A DNA stretch of 41,838 bases, from contig DATFLL010000101.1 of assembly GCA_035267785.1 (NCBI GenBank), positions 1-41,838 of the forward strand, given 5' to 3'. The position numbers and the translations under genes are program-made. The notes below the pieces were generated by a model. The model had not been told where the DNA came from. It was given only the letters and a program-made list of their open reading frames with translations, and ran no database searches. This document shows positions 8,516 to 16,743 of the stretch, in pieces. Position 1 is the first letter of the stretch; every line of letters begins with the position of its first letter. Source of the DNA: DATFLL01 sp035267785 (lineage in GTDB: Bacteria; Pseudomonadota; Gammaproteobacteria; DATFLL01).

Positions 8516-9371
8516 GCCCGCCCACCGGCCGGCGGAGTTGCTCCGACGGGGGGCGGCGGCCCCAGACGCCGCCCGCCGCCCGGACGACAGGCGGCAACGC
8601 GGACTGAGCGGCTTCGTGTTCGGCTCGCTGCTGCTGCACGCGGGCGTATTGTTGGCGTTGGGCATCACCATCACCCTGCCGACCGTCACACCGCGTCCCG
8701 GAGCCCCCTCGCTCATCACCGCCCGCCTCGCACCCGCCGAGCCTCGCTCGCCGGCCAAACACGCCCGCTCGTCCACCAAATCCGACAGACCGACTCCGTC
8801 GAGGTCGACCGTGGTCGAACACTCGAGGGAGCCGAGCCGCGCCGCCAGCCGAGCGCCAGCGCAACAGGCAGCGCATGAACGCGGCGATCTCGAGGCCGCG
8901 CGCAATGCGAAAACGCTCAAGCCGTCGCCGACCACGGTCGCCAGCGCAGCACCCGCTGCAAGCGTAACCGACACCGCTGCGACACCCCGAACCAAGGCGA
9001 GTCCCGATCACACCCACACAGCGTCTGTAAACAGCGCGCCACCGGCCAGGACGGCATCAGTGGCGCAACCCGCCGTGCGCGGCGCGGCCGTGCGGGCAGC
9101 CGTGAAACGCGCCCTGCGCGCCCGGTTCTATTATCCCTACGTCGCGCGGCGCAACGGTTGGCAGGGCGAGATCGATCTCGGCCTGCACATCAGCGCCGAC
9201 GGGCGCATCAGCCGTGTGCACGTGGTCAAGAGCTCGGGCCACCGCATGCTCGATCGCGCCGCACTGGACAGCGCACGCAGTATCAAAGTCCTACCCGAGC
9301 TTGTAGACTTGCTGTACGGACAGGCACTCGACCTCGTCCTGCCGGTACGCTACCGGCTCTATGACGGCTGA
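8487..9371 (+). CDS. tonB: TonB-family energy transducer
   Basis: TonB links the ExbBD proton-driven motor to outer-membrane receptors. From the TTG at 8487 it has 294 residues: a cytoplasmic tail, one transmembrane segment (about 42-65), a long periplasmic spacer rich in Ala, Pro, Thr and Arg, and a C-terminal TonB domain. Ser47 and His51 (SLLLH) reproduce the SxxxH motif that TonB uses to couple to ExbBD. The C-terminal domain contains ARRNGWQGEIDLGLHISADG, HVVKSSGHRMLDRAAL and ends PVRYRLYDG. No ATG is available before the membrane segment. The TTG overlaps btuB by 29 bp; a TTG at 8538 is an alternative. No exbB or exbD lies nearby. It is probably dedicated to BtuB, judging from its position. 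Confidence 0.87.
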   Translation: MSAFAINCAEPAHRPAELLRRGAAAPDAARRPDDRRQRGLSGFVFGSLLLHAGVLLALGITITLPTVTPRPGAPSLITARLAPAEPRSPAKHARSSTKSDRPTPSRSTVVEHSREPSRAASRAPAQQAAHERGDLEAARNAKTLKPSPTTVASAAPAASVTDTAATPRTKASPDHTHTASVNSAPPARTASVAQPAVRGAAVRAAVKRALRARFYYPYVARRNGWQGEIDLGLHISADGRISRVHVVKSSGHRMLDRAALDSARSIKVLPELVDLLYGQALDLVLPVRYRLYDG

Positions 9372-9383
9372 TCGGACACGCCC

Positions 9384-9941
9384 ATGGGACACCGCCTCTC
9401 CAAGATCTATACCCGCACGGGCGACGAAGGCACGACCGGCCTCGGCGACGGGCGCCGCGTCGAAAAGGACCATGCACGCGTGGAGGCCATCGGCGCCGTC
9501 GACGAATTGAACAGCCTGATCGGTCTTATCCTCGCCCACGACCTTCCGCCGGCCGTATGTGAGTGCCTCACCGACGTCCAGCACGACCTGTTCGACCTCG
9601 GCGGCGAGCTCGCCATGCCGGGTCACTCCCTGATCCCGGCGCACTATGCCGGGCGCCTGGAACAGGTCCTGGACGGCTTCAACGCCGAGCTCCCGGAGCT
9701 CAAGGAATTCATCCTACCCGCGGGCGGCCAGGCCACCGCGACCTGCCATCTCGCGCGCGCAGTCTGTCGGCGCGCCGAACGCCGGGTTATCACCCTGGGG
9801 CGCGCCGAGACGATCAACCCGCCGGTGGCCACCTACCTCAACCGGCTCTCGGACCTGCTGTTCGTGCTGGCGCGCGTGCTCTCTCGCCACGAATCGGGCG
9901 CCGAGGTGCTCTGGCAACCGGGGCGCAGCCGGGAGCGCTGA
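9384..9941 (+). CDS. PduO-type ATP:cob(I)alamin adenosyltransferase
   Basis: This enzyme transfers the adenosyl group of ATP to cob(I)alamin or cobinamide to make the coenzyme form, in the cytoplasm. The protein has 185 residues. Its N-terminus IYTRTGDEGTTGLGDGRRV is the PduO signature that binds ATP. The helical bundle carries RVEAIGAVDELNSLIG, DLFDLGGELA, EFILPAGG, CRRAERRV and YLNRLSDLLFVLAR, all characteristic. It starts 12 bp after the tonB stop and completes a B12 uptake-and-activation operon under the riboswitch. Pathway logic: imported corrinoid is converted directly to adenosylcobalamin, which is also the riboswitch ligand. The PduO family is unrelated in sequence to BtuR/CobA. Confidence 0.94.
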   Translation: MGHRLSKIYTRTGDEGTTGLGDGRRVEKDHARVEAIGAVDELNSLIGLILAHDLPPAVCECLTDVQHDLFDLGGELAMPGHSLIPAHYAGRLEQVLDGFNAELPELKEFILPAGGQATATCHLARAVCRRAERRVITLGRAETINPPVATYLNRLSDLLFVLARVLSRHESGAEVLWQPGRSRER

Positions 9942-9988
9942 TCGACACCGGTCGACGCCGGCGGCGGGCACTGGCCTGCGTTGGCGCC

Positions 9989-9994
9989 TATACT
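9989..9994 (+). promoter_or_regulatory. Candidate -10 element for the DsbA-like gene
   Basis: TATACT sits 55 bp before the ATG at 10050, in the gap after the adenosyltransferase gene. The -35 region is not convincing. Its position argues against the longer upstream reading of the next gene, which would begin at 9981. Confidence 0.3.
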
Positions 9995-10049
9995 GTCGGG
10001 AGCGCTCCATTCCACTCTTCCTGTGCATTCGTCGATGCGGGAGTCTTCC

Positions 10050-10691
10050 ATGTCCGCCCAGAAGCCCGAGCTCAAGGTCAGCGTATTTTCCGACTACATT
10101 TGTCCCTTCTGTTACATCGGCAGCCGCCGTCTGATGCGCCTGGACAGGACTTACGACCTGAAGGTCAACTGGGCCGGCCTGGAGATCCATCCCGAGACCC
10201 CGCCCGAGGGCATGCCGATCGAGCGCCTGGGCTATCCCAAGCAGCAATGGACTCAGATGATGGCCGCGCTCACCGAGATGGCGGCCGAGGAAGGCATCGA
10301 GATGGAATCGCACGACTTCACCACGAACTCCCACAAGGCCCTGCTGCTCGCCGAGGCAGCCAAGCACGCCGGGCGGGAGAGCTTCTACGCGCTGCACGAG
10401 CGTCTGTTTCACGAATTCTTCTCACAGGGAAAGAACATCGGCGACGAGCAGGTCCTGCGCACCATCGCCTGTGAGGCCGGCGTGCCGGAGTCGATCGTGG
10501 ACGTGGCCTGGCGCAACCAGGACTACGAACAGCGCCTCAAACTGAACCTGCAGCACGCCCAGGAGCTGGGAGTCCGGGGCACACCGACCTTCGTGTTCGG
10601 ACAGGAGCTGCTGGTCGGTGCGGTCCCCTTGGCGGATTTGGAGGCGGCCGCGGCTCGGGCGAGCCGGCCCGTCGACACCGGACAACTCTGA
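10050..10691 (+). CDS. DsbA-family oxidoreductase (FrnE-like)
   Basis: This thioredoxin-fold protein of the DsbA/FrnE group has 213 residues and no signal peptide, so it probably acts in the cytoplasm. The redox motif is CPFC in VFSDYICPFCYIGSRRL near residue 20. The inserted helical domain is followed by the cis-Pro segment GVRGTPTFVFGQELLVGAVP. The ATG at 10050 has GGGAG upstream. An in-frame start at 9981 overlaps the candidate -10 and adds a non-conserved segment, so it was rejected. Members act as disulfide oxidoreductases or isomerases, and some as 2-hydroxychromene-2-carboxylate isomerase relatives. The gene follows the B12 operon by 108 bp with its own possible promoter; no functional link to B12 is evident. 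Confidence 0.9.
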   Translation: MSAQKPELKVSVFSDYICPFCYIGSRRLMRLDRTYDLKVNWAGLEIHPETPPEGMPIERLGYPKQQWTQMMAALTEMAAEEGIEMESHDFTTNSHKALLLAEAAKHAGRESFYALHERLFHEFFSQGKNIGDEQVLRTIACEAGVPESIVDVAWRNQDYEQRLKLNLQHAQELGVRGTPTFVFGQELLVGAVPLADLEAAAARASRPVDTGQL

Positions 10692-10730
10692 CCGGGGTGC
10701 CCGGGCGTGTGCACGCGGGCGGGTTCAGGT

Positions 10731-10736
10731 TATGAT
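10731..10736 (+). promoter_or_regulatory. Candidate -10 element for the small conserved gene
   Basis: TATGAT lies 36 bp before the ATG at 10773. There is no clear -35 partner. It resembles the other isolated -10-like hexamers in this window (9989, 18004, 27633). Confidence 0.22.
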
Positions 10737-10772
10737 CCCCACCCCTTGCAGACGTTACCGGAAGACTCCGCC

Positions 10773-11096
10773 ATGCCCAGCTTCGCCGAAAACCTCGAAA
10801 CCCTGCCGAGCATCGACGGCCTGGATCGCCTCGAGCTATACGCCGCCGACAGCCATGACCCAAGCGCGGTGATCGAAAACCGTCCCGGTCAGAGCGGCTC
10901 GCTGGCCGTTTATTACAAGGTCGCCGTGGACTTCGGCGGTATTGGCCCTTCGGCAGCCAAGCGCGCCCTGGAGCTCTATGCAGAACACGTCGAAGATGCG
11001 CGCGCACACCCCGGCAAACACCCCAACATCGATCGCCTCCTCGAGGTCGTCGACACCGATACCTACTATTCGGTACGTGCCGTCCCGAAGCGCTGA
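10773..11096 (+). CDS. Small conserved protein, DUF2322-like
   Basis: This is a soluble 107-residue protein without signal peptide or membrane segment. The pattern LPSIDGLDRLELY, RPGQSGSLAVYYKVA, ALELYAEHVEDA and HPGKHPNIDRLLEVV matches, from memory, the uncharacterised DUF2322 family of proteobacteria. The block HPGKHPNIDRL, with two His and a Lys, is the most conserved-looking part and could bind a ligand or metal, but no function can be assigned. The ATG at 10773 fits the family start; an upstream in-frame start at 10707 would precede the candidate promoter. A convergent minus-strand gene follows 43 bp downstream. Confidence 0.75.
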   Translation: MPSFAENLETLPSIDGLDRLELYAADSHDPSAVIENRPGQSGSLAVYYKVAVDFGGIGPSAAKRALELYAEHVEDARAHPGKHPNIDRLLEVVDTDTYYSVRAVPKR

Positions 11097-11139
11097 TTGA
11101 ACCGCGGCGCCGTTCGCACCGGGCATATCGAACACCGCC

Positions 11140-11694
11140 TTACAGGTGGCTGATCGCCTCGGCCGCAAGCTCCTTAAGCCGCTTGTAACGCGCGCTGCCC
11201 GGCTTCACGTCGATACGCGCCGGCGACAGGGACAGCACGCGCTTGCCCTTGCGCACCGACAGGATCGCCACGCCCGACTTGATTCCGAATTTCGGGTTGG
11301 CCTGCTGGACGGCAACCGCCGCCTCGTCGCCCAGGCCCGAAACACTCTCGATGTCATAACCCATGGCGCCGAAACCGGATGCAAGATCGTCACGCAGACT
11401 GCCCGGCGGAGCGGGCGTGACCTGCAGCATCAGGCCGGGAATACCGTGGGCATCGGGCCACACGCAGCCCGAGACGTTGGGGATATTGGCCTTGCTCTTG
11501 CGGCCCTTGCCCAGGGACGGGGCCAGCGAGTGGACCTGCACATCGCTCAACAAGCGGCAGGCATCCGGTTGCGCCGCCGCGGCATTGCCGAGGTCAACTA
11601 ACGCCGCGGCCAAGCCCAGTAGCAGGCCCACCAACAGCGGTCCCGACCCGACGTTACCCCGCACCGCGCTGATCGAATCCCTCATCAATCGCAT
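11140..11694 (-). CDS. Exported protein of unknown function
   Basis: This 184-residue protein has an N-terminal hydrophobic segment (residues 17-40, ending near GNAAAAQ) that looks like a signal peptide. The mature part starts with ACRLLSDVQVHSLAPSLG, continues with a second Cys (VSGCVWPDA), and so could hold one disulfide. It ends in a basic helix (RYKRLKELAAEAISHL). The layout (a short segment around paired Cys, then VTPAPPGSL and GLGDEAAVA) is reminiscent of small secreted proteins of the DUF3558 type, but I do not recognise a specific family. It is transcribed opposite to its left neighbour, with 395 bp of non-coding DNA upstream. An internal ATG at 11685 is an alternative start. Confidence 0.65.
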   Translation of the reverse strand: MRLMRDSISAVRGNVGSGPLLVGLLLGLAAALVDLGNAAAAQPDACRLLSDVQVHSLAPSLGKGRKSKANIPNVSGCVWPDAHGIPGLMLQVTPAPPGSLRDDLASGFGAMGYDIESVSGLGDEAAVAVQQANPKFGIKSGVAILSVRKGKRVLSLSPARIDVKPGSARYKRLKELAAEAISHL

Positions 11695-11833
11695 GGTTCC
11701 CTACCTCCCTTGTGGAACTGAATTGACGCAAAGCGGCCGCACGCGGCCACCGTCCTCCGCGCACACCAAGCGGAAAGATCGTCCAACTACGTCCATTGAG
11801 TCGGAACATCGTATAGCCCGGTTCAACGGACAG

Positions 11834-11860
11834 AAAAAAACCGCCGGGAGGACCGGCGGT
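11834..11860 (-). terminator. Rho-independent terminator, leftward
   Basis: Read on the minus strand, an 8-bp stem (11860-11853 with 11847-11840) closes a 5-base loop and runs directly into seven T residues (11840-11834). It would end transcripts from the CARDB gene about 230 bases after its stop codon. Confidence 0.8.
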
Positions 11861-12044
11861 CGAAAGATTGCACGTCCCTGCGCAATGATTACCCACAGAA
11901 GCTCGGTACAGCCTGGAGATCGGACGCGAGGCGCAATGCCTCTTGCCTTCTTTATGATGTTAGTCCGATCTCGCTGCGACGCCACACCAATCGACGCCCC
12001 TGTTGACCTGGATCATATTTTTCAAACGCCAGACTCGGAAAGGC

Positions 12045-12065
12045 ACCGCCGGCACGGCCGGCGGT
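12045..12065 (-). other. Strong hairpin just after the CARDB gene stop
   Basis: A perfect 9-bp stem (12045-12053 with 12057-12065) has a 3-base loop and lies 25 bases past the stop codon. The T-tract is poor (GCCTTTCC on the minus strand). Its arms share the 8-mer ACCGCCGG with the terminator at 11840-11860. It may protect the 3' end or cause a weak pause. Confidence 0.45.
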
Positions 12066-12089
12066 CCAATGAACCCAGCCTTTGCGCCG

Positions 12090-13349
12090 TCAAAATCCAC
12101 TAAAGCGCACATTGACGTAGAAGTGGAAATTGTTGTCTTCCCGAGACTCCGCCACCTCGTTGTCGGCATCGATCTTGATTTGCAACTGCCCGGGTTGAGG
12201 CCCCAGATAGGCCTGCGTGTGGATCTGCCTGATGGCTCCGGCCGCCGCCGACAGGTTGGTCTGCTGGCTGACCAGCTTGCCGTTGAAGAATATCTTGTTC
12301 TTGAACGGGCCCGACGCGGCCACGCCGTTGTATTCCCGGTAGGCGTAATAGAGATCGAATGCCGGCTTCCCGCCCGAGATCAGATGGGCATCGGCCGGCG
12401 TGAGCGTGATGGTCTGATTCCACTGTACCAGGCGCTTTTGCTTGCCAATGCGCAGATACCCGTACATGCCCAGGTCGGGTTTTTTCGCTCCGGTCTGGCC
12501 GCTGCTTGCGCCACCGCCTTGAATCCGAATCGGGCGGCACGCGACGTTGTTGCGTTCGTTGGATTCGCGGATCTTGTTGCCCGAGTCGACCTTCGCGCAA
12601 AGATAATAGGCACCAGCCGGCGTATCGGCCGGTATACCTGCACCGACACGATAGACTTCGTGTTGTCCCGGATTAAGGGTCTTGGTATTGCTGACGCGTC
12701 CTCCGCGCAGCAGCACGTCTTCGTGAAAGTTGGCCGAATAGCTCGCCCAACCCGACGGCATGTTCCGGTCGCGTGAGAGTACCAAATCGATCATATAGCC
12801 GTTGCTGCGGGCCCGATCGGTGCCGAGCGCCGCCGCCCGGCCGGTGTTGTACGCCTCGAGCTTCACCTGCCGCCCGATGTCCGTGCCGGCGCGCGCGCTG
12901 GCCGGTGCTGCCAGGCGCACACGAAGATCGGGTAGACCACCGCTGGGCCGAGTGGCTTGTGCGCACTTGACCTTGAAATGGGCCTTATTGGACTGTGCCT
13001 GTTGCGGATAAAGGATCTGGATAGACTGCCACCCGGAGTAGCTCGGCAGGCTCGCGCCGCCCAAAGTCCAGGTCGTGCTCACCCGCCGCGTGCCCGGTTT
13101 AGTAAACTCTATGGTGTGCACGGGGGCGTTCGCACCGTCGCTGCGCAGGAACTTGTACTGGACCCGCCCCGTGCGTTTGGCGGTGATAGCTCCTGTGAAC
13201 GTGATCTTGGCCGGGCACTTGCCCGAATAGCTACGCGGCGTAGCGCTCAATGTGGCACTGTAATCAGCGGCAATGGCCTGAATCGACAGCCCCAAGCCCG
13301 CCAACAGCACCACCCCCTTTATTGCTCTGACCGATCGACGCATATCCAT
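12090..13349 (-). CDS. Secreted CARDB-repeat protein
   Basis: This exported 419-residue protein has a signal peptide at residues 1-28 (cleavage near QAIA-ADYS). The first domain (about 29-130) is an Ig-like fold with a Cys pair (GKCPAKITFTG and HFKVKC). Two CARDB domains follow. The first ends with the hallmark AKVDSGNKIRESNERNNVA and the second with KIDADNEVAESREDNNFHF. CARDB domains are cell-adhesion-related bacterial beta-sandwiches, often seen in surface proteins. No membrane anchor, sortase or autotransporter sequence is visible, so it is probably released or held non-covalently at the surface. AAGGGGAGA upstream fixes the ATG at 13349. It is divergent from the export operon at 13712 and could be its cargo, which is untested inference. 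Confidence 0.85.
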   Translation of the reverse strand: MDMRRSVRAIKGVVLLAGLGLSIQAIAADYSATLSATPRSYSGKCPAKITFTGAITAKRTGRVQYKFLRSDGANAPVHTIEFTKPGTRRVSTTWTLGGASLPSYSGWQSIQILYPQQAQSNKAHFKVKCAQATRPSGGLPDLRVRLAAPASARAGTDIGRQVKLEAYNTGRAAALGTDRARSNGYMIDLVLSRDRNMPSGWASYSANFHEDVLLRGGRVSNTKTLNPGQHEVYRVGAGIPADTPAGAYYLCAKVDSGNKIRESNERNNVACRPIRIQGGGASSGQTGAKKPDLGMYGYLRIGKQKRLVQWNQTITLTPADAHLISGGKPAFDLYYAYREYNGVAASGPFKNKIFFNGKLVSQQTNLSAAAGAIRQIHTQAYLGPQPGQLQIKIDADNEVAESREDNNFHFYVNVRFSGF

Positions 13350-13711
13350 TGGCTTGTCTCCCCTTTGTTGGTCAATGCCTCCCCGAGCGCCCCCACCCCC
13401 CGTGTGTCGGCTGCGCCCTGTCGGCTGGCAGATGGAACGCTTCCGCTCGCCTCACCGGCGGGAGGCGCAACCCGAGATTGGTCACTGAGTGGATATCTGC
13501 AGAATAGACCCGCAGACCGCCAATACCAGAGCAAGTTATCGCCTCTTTGACGTAGATCAGCATTTGCCAACCACCGCTGCCGACGCCTCGCCCGACGGCC
13601 TTCATATCCACCGGCATTGCCGCCATAATGGGGCCACCGAAATTCAGGCCTTGGGCCAAATCCGCACAAGCCCGGCCGCACAGGACTCCCAAGCACTGCG
13701 TAAGGACCATC
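13350..13711. other. Divergent intergenic region
   Basis: This 362-bp gap lies between the CARDB gene (minus) and the adaptor gene (plus), and must carry the promoters of both. I saw no convincing -35/-10 pair, operator-like palindrome or hairpin with T-tract. The open frames that cross it run antisense to or out of frame with the neighbouring genes. Confidence 0.4.
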
Positions 13712-14866
13712 GTGAAACGCCGCACCCTCCGCCTCGTCATCCTCGCCGCCGTTGTTGTCGCTGCCGCCGCAGGTATCTGGTACGCCACCCGCCCAAAGCC
13801 GGTGGAAGTCCTCGTCACGCCGGTCACCCGAGGCACCGTGGAATCGACGGTAGCGAATACCCGTGCGGGCACGGTCAAGGCCTGCCGGCGCGCCAAGCTG
13901 TCGACGGCCATCGGCGGGCAGATCGCCGAGTTGAACGTACACGAGGGCGACCACGTGAAGAAGGGCGAGCTGATCCTCTCGCTGTGGAACGAGGACCAAC
14001 AGGCCTCGGTGGAGCTCGCCAGGAGCGAGATCGTTGCGTCCAAGGCGCGCACGCGCGCGACCTGTGCGCAGGCCGAGGTCGCCGAGCGCGACGCCCAGCG
14101 CCTGCTGCGCCTGAAAAAAAGTCACAGCGTCTCGGAGGAACAGGTCGACAAGGCCGTCAGCGAGGCCAAGTCACGCAAGGCCGACTGCGCGGCGGCCCGT
14201 GCCACGGAAAAGGTCAACGAAGCTCGTCTGGGGGTGGCCGAGGCTCAGCTCGATCGCACGCTCCTGTACGCGCCGTTCGACGGCGTCGTCGCCCAGGTCA
14301 ACGGCGAGCTCAACGAGTACGTCACGCCTTCGCCCCCGGGCATCCCGACTTTGCCGGTGGTCGACCTGATCGACAACAGCTGCTTCTACGTGTCCGCGCC
14401 CATCGACGAGGTCGACGCCCCGTCCATTCGCGTGGGAATGGACGCGCGTATCACGCTTGATGCCTTCCCGGGGCGGCACTTCAAAGGCAAGGTGCGGCGC
14501 GTCGCCGACTATGTGCTCGATCGCGAGAAACAGGCCCGCACGGTCGATGTCGAGGTCTCGTTCGCCAACCCGGACGACACCTCGCGACTGCTCGCCGGCT
14601 ACAGTGCCGATGCCGAGGTCATTCTGGCGGTCAAGCACGATGCGCTGCGGGTTCCCACCGCGGCCGTTCAGGAAGGCGACCGCGTTTTGGTACTGAATCC
14701 GGACAGCGGCCTGCTCGAGGAGCGCACCATCGAAAAGGGCATGGCCAACTGGGACTATACCGAGGTGCGCTCCGGGTTGAAGGCCGGCGAACGCGTCGTG
14801 ACGTCGCTGGACCGCCCCGGTGTTCAGGCCGGCGCCCACGCCGTGGTCGAGTCCAAGTCCCCGTGA
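13712..14866 (+). CDS. Periplasmic adaptor (MacA/HlyD-type membrane fusion protein)
   Basis: This is the adaptor subunit of a tripartite ABC exporter, bridging inner-membrane permease and outer-membrane channel. It has 384 residues: an N-terminal signal anchor (about 7-25), a split lipoyl domain (IGGQIAELNVHEGDHVKKGE and LLYAPFDGVVAQVNGEL), an alpha-helical hairpin (about 95-180), a beta-barrel and a membrane-proximal domain (VPTAAVQEGDRVLVL). The GTG at 13712 has TAAGGA five bases upstream; an ATG at 13628 would prepend a segment that is not a signal sequence. Cys118 and Cys159 sit at equal distance from the hairpin turn and could form a disulfide. Cys58 and Cys224 are a second pair. The stop overlaps the next start. 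Confidence 0.88.
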   Translation: MKRRTLRLVILAAVVVAAAAGIWYATRPKPVEVLVTPVTRGTVESTVANTRAGTVKACRRAKLSTAIGGQIAELNVHEGDHVKKGELILSLWNEDQQASVELARSEIVASKARTRATCAQAEVAERDAQRLLRLKKSHSVSEEQVDKAVSEAKSRKADCAAARATEKVNEARLGVAEAQLDRTLLYAPFDGVVAQVNGELNEYVTPSPPGIPTLPVVDLIDNSCFYVSAPIDEVDAPSIRVGMDARITLDAFPGRHFKGKVRRVADYVLDREKQARTVDVEVSFANPDDTSRLLAGYSADAEVILAVKHDALRVPTAAVQEGDRVLVLNPDSGLLEERTIEKGMANWDYTEVRSGLKAGERVVTSLDRPGVQAGAHAVVESKSP

Positions 14867-15540
14867 TCCGCCTGGAGAACATCACGCGCGATTTTCGCGT
14901 CGGTGAGGAGACCGTTCATGCCCTGTTGGACGTCAATCTGGAAATTGGCGCCGGCGAGTACGTCTCGATCATGGGCCCGTCCGGTTCGGGCAAATCCACG
15001 CTGCTGCATCTGCTGGGTTTGCTCGACCGACCGACGGCCGGCCACTATTGGTTCGACGACCAGGAGACGAGCGCCCTCGATGAGGAACAACAGGCCCGAC
15101 TGCGCCAGGGCAAGATCGGTTTCGTCTTTCAGTTCTTTCACCTGATCCCACGCCTGACCGCGGCCGAAAACGTCGAGTTGCCGCTGATGCTCGCCGGTAT
15201 CGAACCCGAAGAGCGCCGAGCGCGCGTGGCGAAGGCGCTTGAAGGACTGGGCTTGAGCGATCGCGCCGCCCACCGTCCCGAGCAGCTCTCCGGCGGCCAG
15301 CGCCAGCGCGTGGCGATAGCACGCGCGACCGTCATCGAGCCGGCGTTGATCCTCGCCGACGAGCCTACGGGCAATCTGGACCGAGCCTCCGGCCACGATG
15401 TCATTCACATCCTCGAGGCACTTAATGCCAACGGCATCACGCTCATCGTCGTCACCCATGACCCCGAGCTTGGGGGTCGAGCGCGGCGGCGTCTGCACAT
15501 GCTCGACGGCCGCCTGGCCGAGGACAGCGGTGCGACATGA
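14863..15540 (+). CDS. ABC transporter ATPase (MacB/LolD type)
   Basis: This 225-residue nucleotide-binding subunit belongs to the family serving MacB-like mechanotransmission permeases. Walker A is GPSGSGKST, the Q-loop is VFQFFHLIP, and the signature is LSGGQRQRVAIARA. Walker B is LILADEPTGNLD and the H-loop is VVTHDPE. The start GTG at 14863 overlaps the adaptor stop (GTGA), and the stop overlaps the first permease ATG, so the genes are translationally coupled. It stands alone rather than fused to the permease as in E. coli MacB. One ATPase would have to serve two permeases, presumably as a homodimer under a permease heterodimer. Confidence 0.93.
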   Translation: MIRLENITRDFRVGEETVHALLDVNLEIGAGEYVSIMGPSGSGKSTLLHLLGLLDRPTAGHYWFDDQETSALDEEQQARLRQGKIGFVFQFFHLIPRLTAAENVELPLMLAGIEPEERRARVAKALEGLGLSDRAAHRPEQLSGGQRQRVAIARATVIEPALILADEPTGNLDRASGHDVIHILEALNANGITLIVVTHDPELGGRARRRLHMLDGRLAEDSGAT

Positions 15541-16742
15541 TCGTCGAAGATGTCCTGCGCTACAGCTTCAATGCCCTCGTGGGCTACCGCCGGCGCACCT
15601 ATCTGATGCTGTTGGCCATGGCCATCGGTGTCGCAGCGGTCGTGATGCTCACCTCGCTCGGCGAAGGCGCGCGTCTGTACGTCACCAATCAATTCAGCTC
15701 GCTGGGCACACATCTGTTGATCGTGCTGCCCGGGCGCAATGAGACCTCGGGCGGCGCCCCACCGGGACTTGGCGAGACCCCGCGCGACCTCACGCTGCAG
15801 GACGCCCTGTCCCTGACGCGCTCGACCGCCGTGCGCCGCATCGCGCCCATCGCCGTCGGTGCCGCGCCCGTCTCCTGGCAACACCGCGAGCGCGAGGTCA
15901 GCATCCTCGGCTCGACACCGGAGCTCTATCCCATCCGCCACCTCGAGATGGCGCAGGGCCAGTTCCTCCCACCGGGCGACCCGGAACGCGGCGCACCCTA
16001 CGCGGTGCTCGGCGCGAAGCTGCGCCACGAGCTGTTCGGCAGTCACCAGGCACTGGGCGAGTGGATCCGCATCGGCGACAGCCGCTTTCGCGTCGTCGGC
16101 ATTCTCGCCGAACAGGGCCAGTCCCTGGGCGTGGACATGGGCGATGTCGCCATCATCCCCGTCGCCTCGGCGCAGTCGCTGTTCAACACCAATTCGCTGT
16201 TTCGAATTCTGATCCAGGCCAAAAGCCGCGAGGACATTTCCCGCGCCAAACACGCCGTGGAGTCCATCCTGCAGGAGCGCCACGAGGGCGAACGCGACGT
16301 CACCGTGATCACGCAGGACGCGGTGCTCGCCACCTTCGATCGCATCCTTCGCGCGCTGACCATGACGGTAGGCGGCATCGCCGCCATCAGCCTCGCCGTG
16401 GCCGGCATTCTCATCATGAATGTCATGCTGGTCGCCGTCTCGCAGCGCACCGCCGAGATCGGCCTGCTCAAGGCCTTGGGCGCACCCCAGCGTCAGGTCG
16501 CCACCCTGTTCCTGACCGAGGCCGCGGCGCTGTCGCTCCTCGGTGCCTTGGTCGGACTGCTGTTCGGACTGGCCGGCAACGCCGTTATCGGCCACCTCTT
16601 CCCGAGCTTTCCCATCGAGGCGCCGCTTTGGTCCGTGGCGGCCGCGCTCGGGGTCGCGCTGCTGACCGGTCTCGTGTTCGGCGTGCTGCCGGCGCGGCGC
16701 GCCGCCCGGCTCGACCCCGTGCAGGCACTGTCGCGGAGGTAA
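15537..16742 (+). CDS. MacB-like ABC permease, first copy
   Basis: This is an inner-membrane permease of the FtsX/MacB fold, 401 residues. One N-terminal helix (about 20-42, LMLLAMAIGVAAVVMLTSLG) is followed by a large periplasmic MacB-PCD domain (about 45-270) and three C-terminal helices. VSQRTAEIGLLKALGAP, the conserved cytoplasmic coupling segment, and PARRAARLDPVQAL at the C-terminus are typical. It is 1-2 bp from the second permease, with which it shares organisation and motifs such as FLPPGDP and RFRVVGI. The family couples ATP hydrolysis in the cytoplasm to shape changes in the periplasm and exports lipoproteins, peptides or antibiotics. Substrate unknown. Confidence 0.92.
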   Translation: MIVEDVLRYSFNALVGYRRRTYLMLLAMAIGVAAVVMLTSLGEGARLYVTNQFSSLGTHLLIVLPGRNETSGGAPPGLGETPRDLTLQDALSLTRSTAVRRIAPIAVGAAPVSWQHREREVSILGSTPELYPIRHLEMAQGQFLPPGDPERGAPYAVLGAKLRHELFGSHQALGEWIRIGDSRFRVVGILAEQGQSLGVDMGDVAIIPVASAQSLFNTNSLFRILIQAKSREDISRAKHAVESILQERHEGERDVTVITQDAVLATFDRILRALTMTVGGIAAISLAVAGILIMNVMLVAVSQRTAEIGLLKALGAPQRQVATLFLTEAAALSLLGALVGLLFGLAGNAVIGHLFPSFPIEAPLWSVAAALGVALLTGLVFGVLPARRAARLDPVQALSRR

Positions 16743-16743
16743 C

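Larger units (their letters stand above)
11695..12089. other. Intergenic region with two minus-strand hairpins
   Basis: This 395-bp gap lies between the starts and stops of two minus-strand genes. It holds two GC-rich hairpins (listed separately), the left one being a good terminator. No reading frame here has coding character or a family resemblance, and no promoter was convincing. Confidence 0.55.

Noticed and set aside
9981..10049. N-terminal extension of the DsbA-like protein
   Set aside because: It would overlap a candidate -10 element, and the ATG at 10050 has a good ribosome site and matches the family start.
11363..12103. 246-codon plus-strand frame across the exported protein gene and the following gap
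   Set aside because: Half is antisense to a better gene and it crosses two hairpins; codon and residue use look random.
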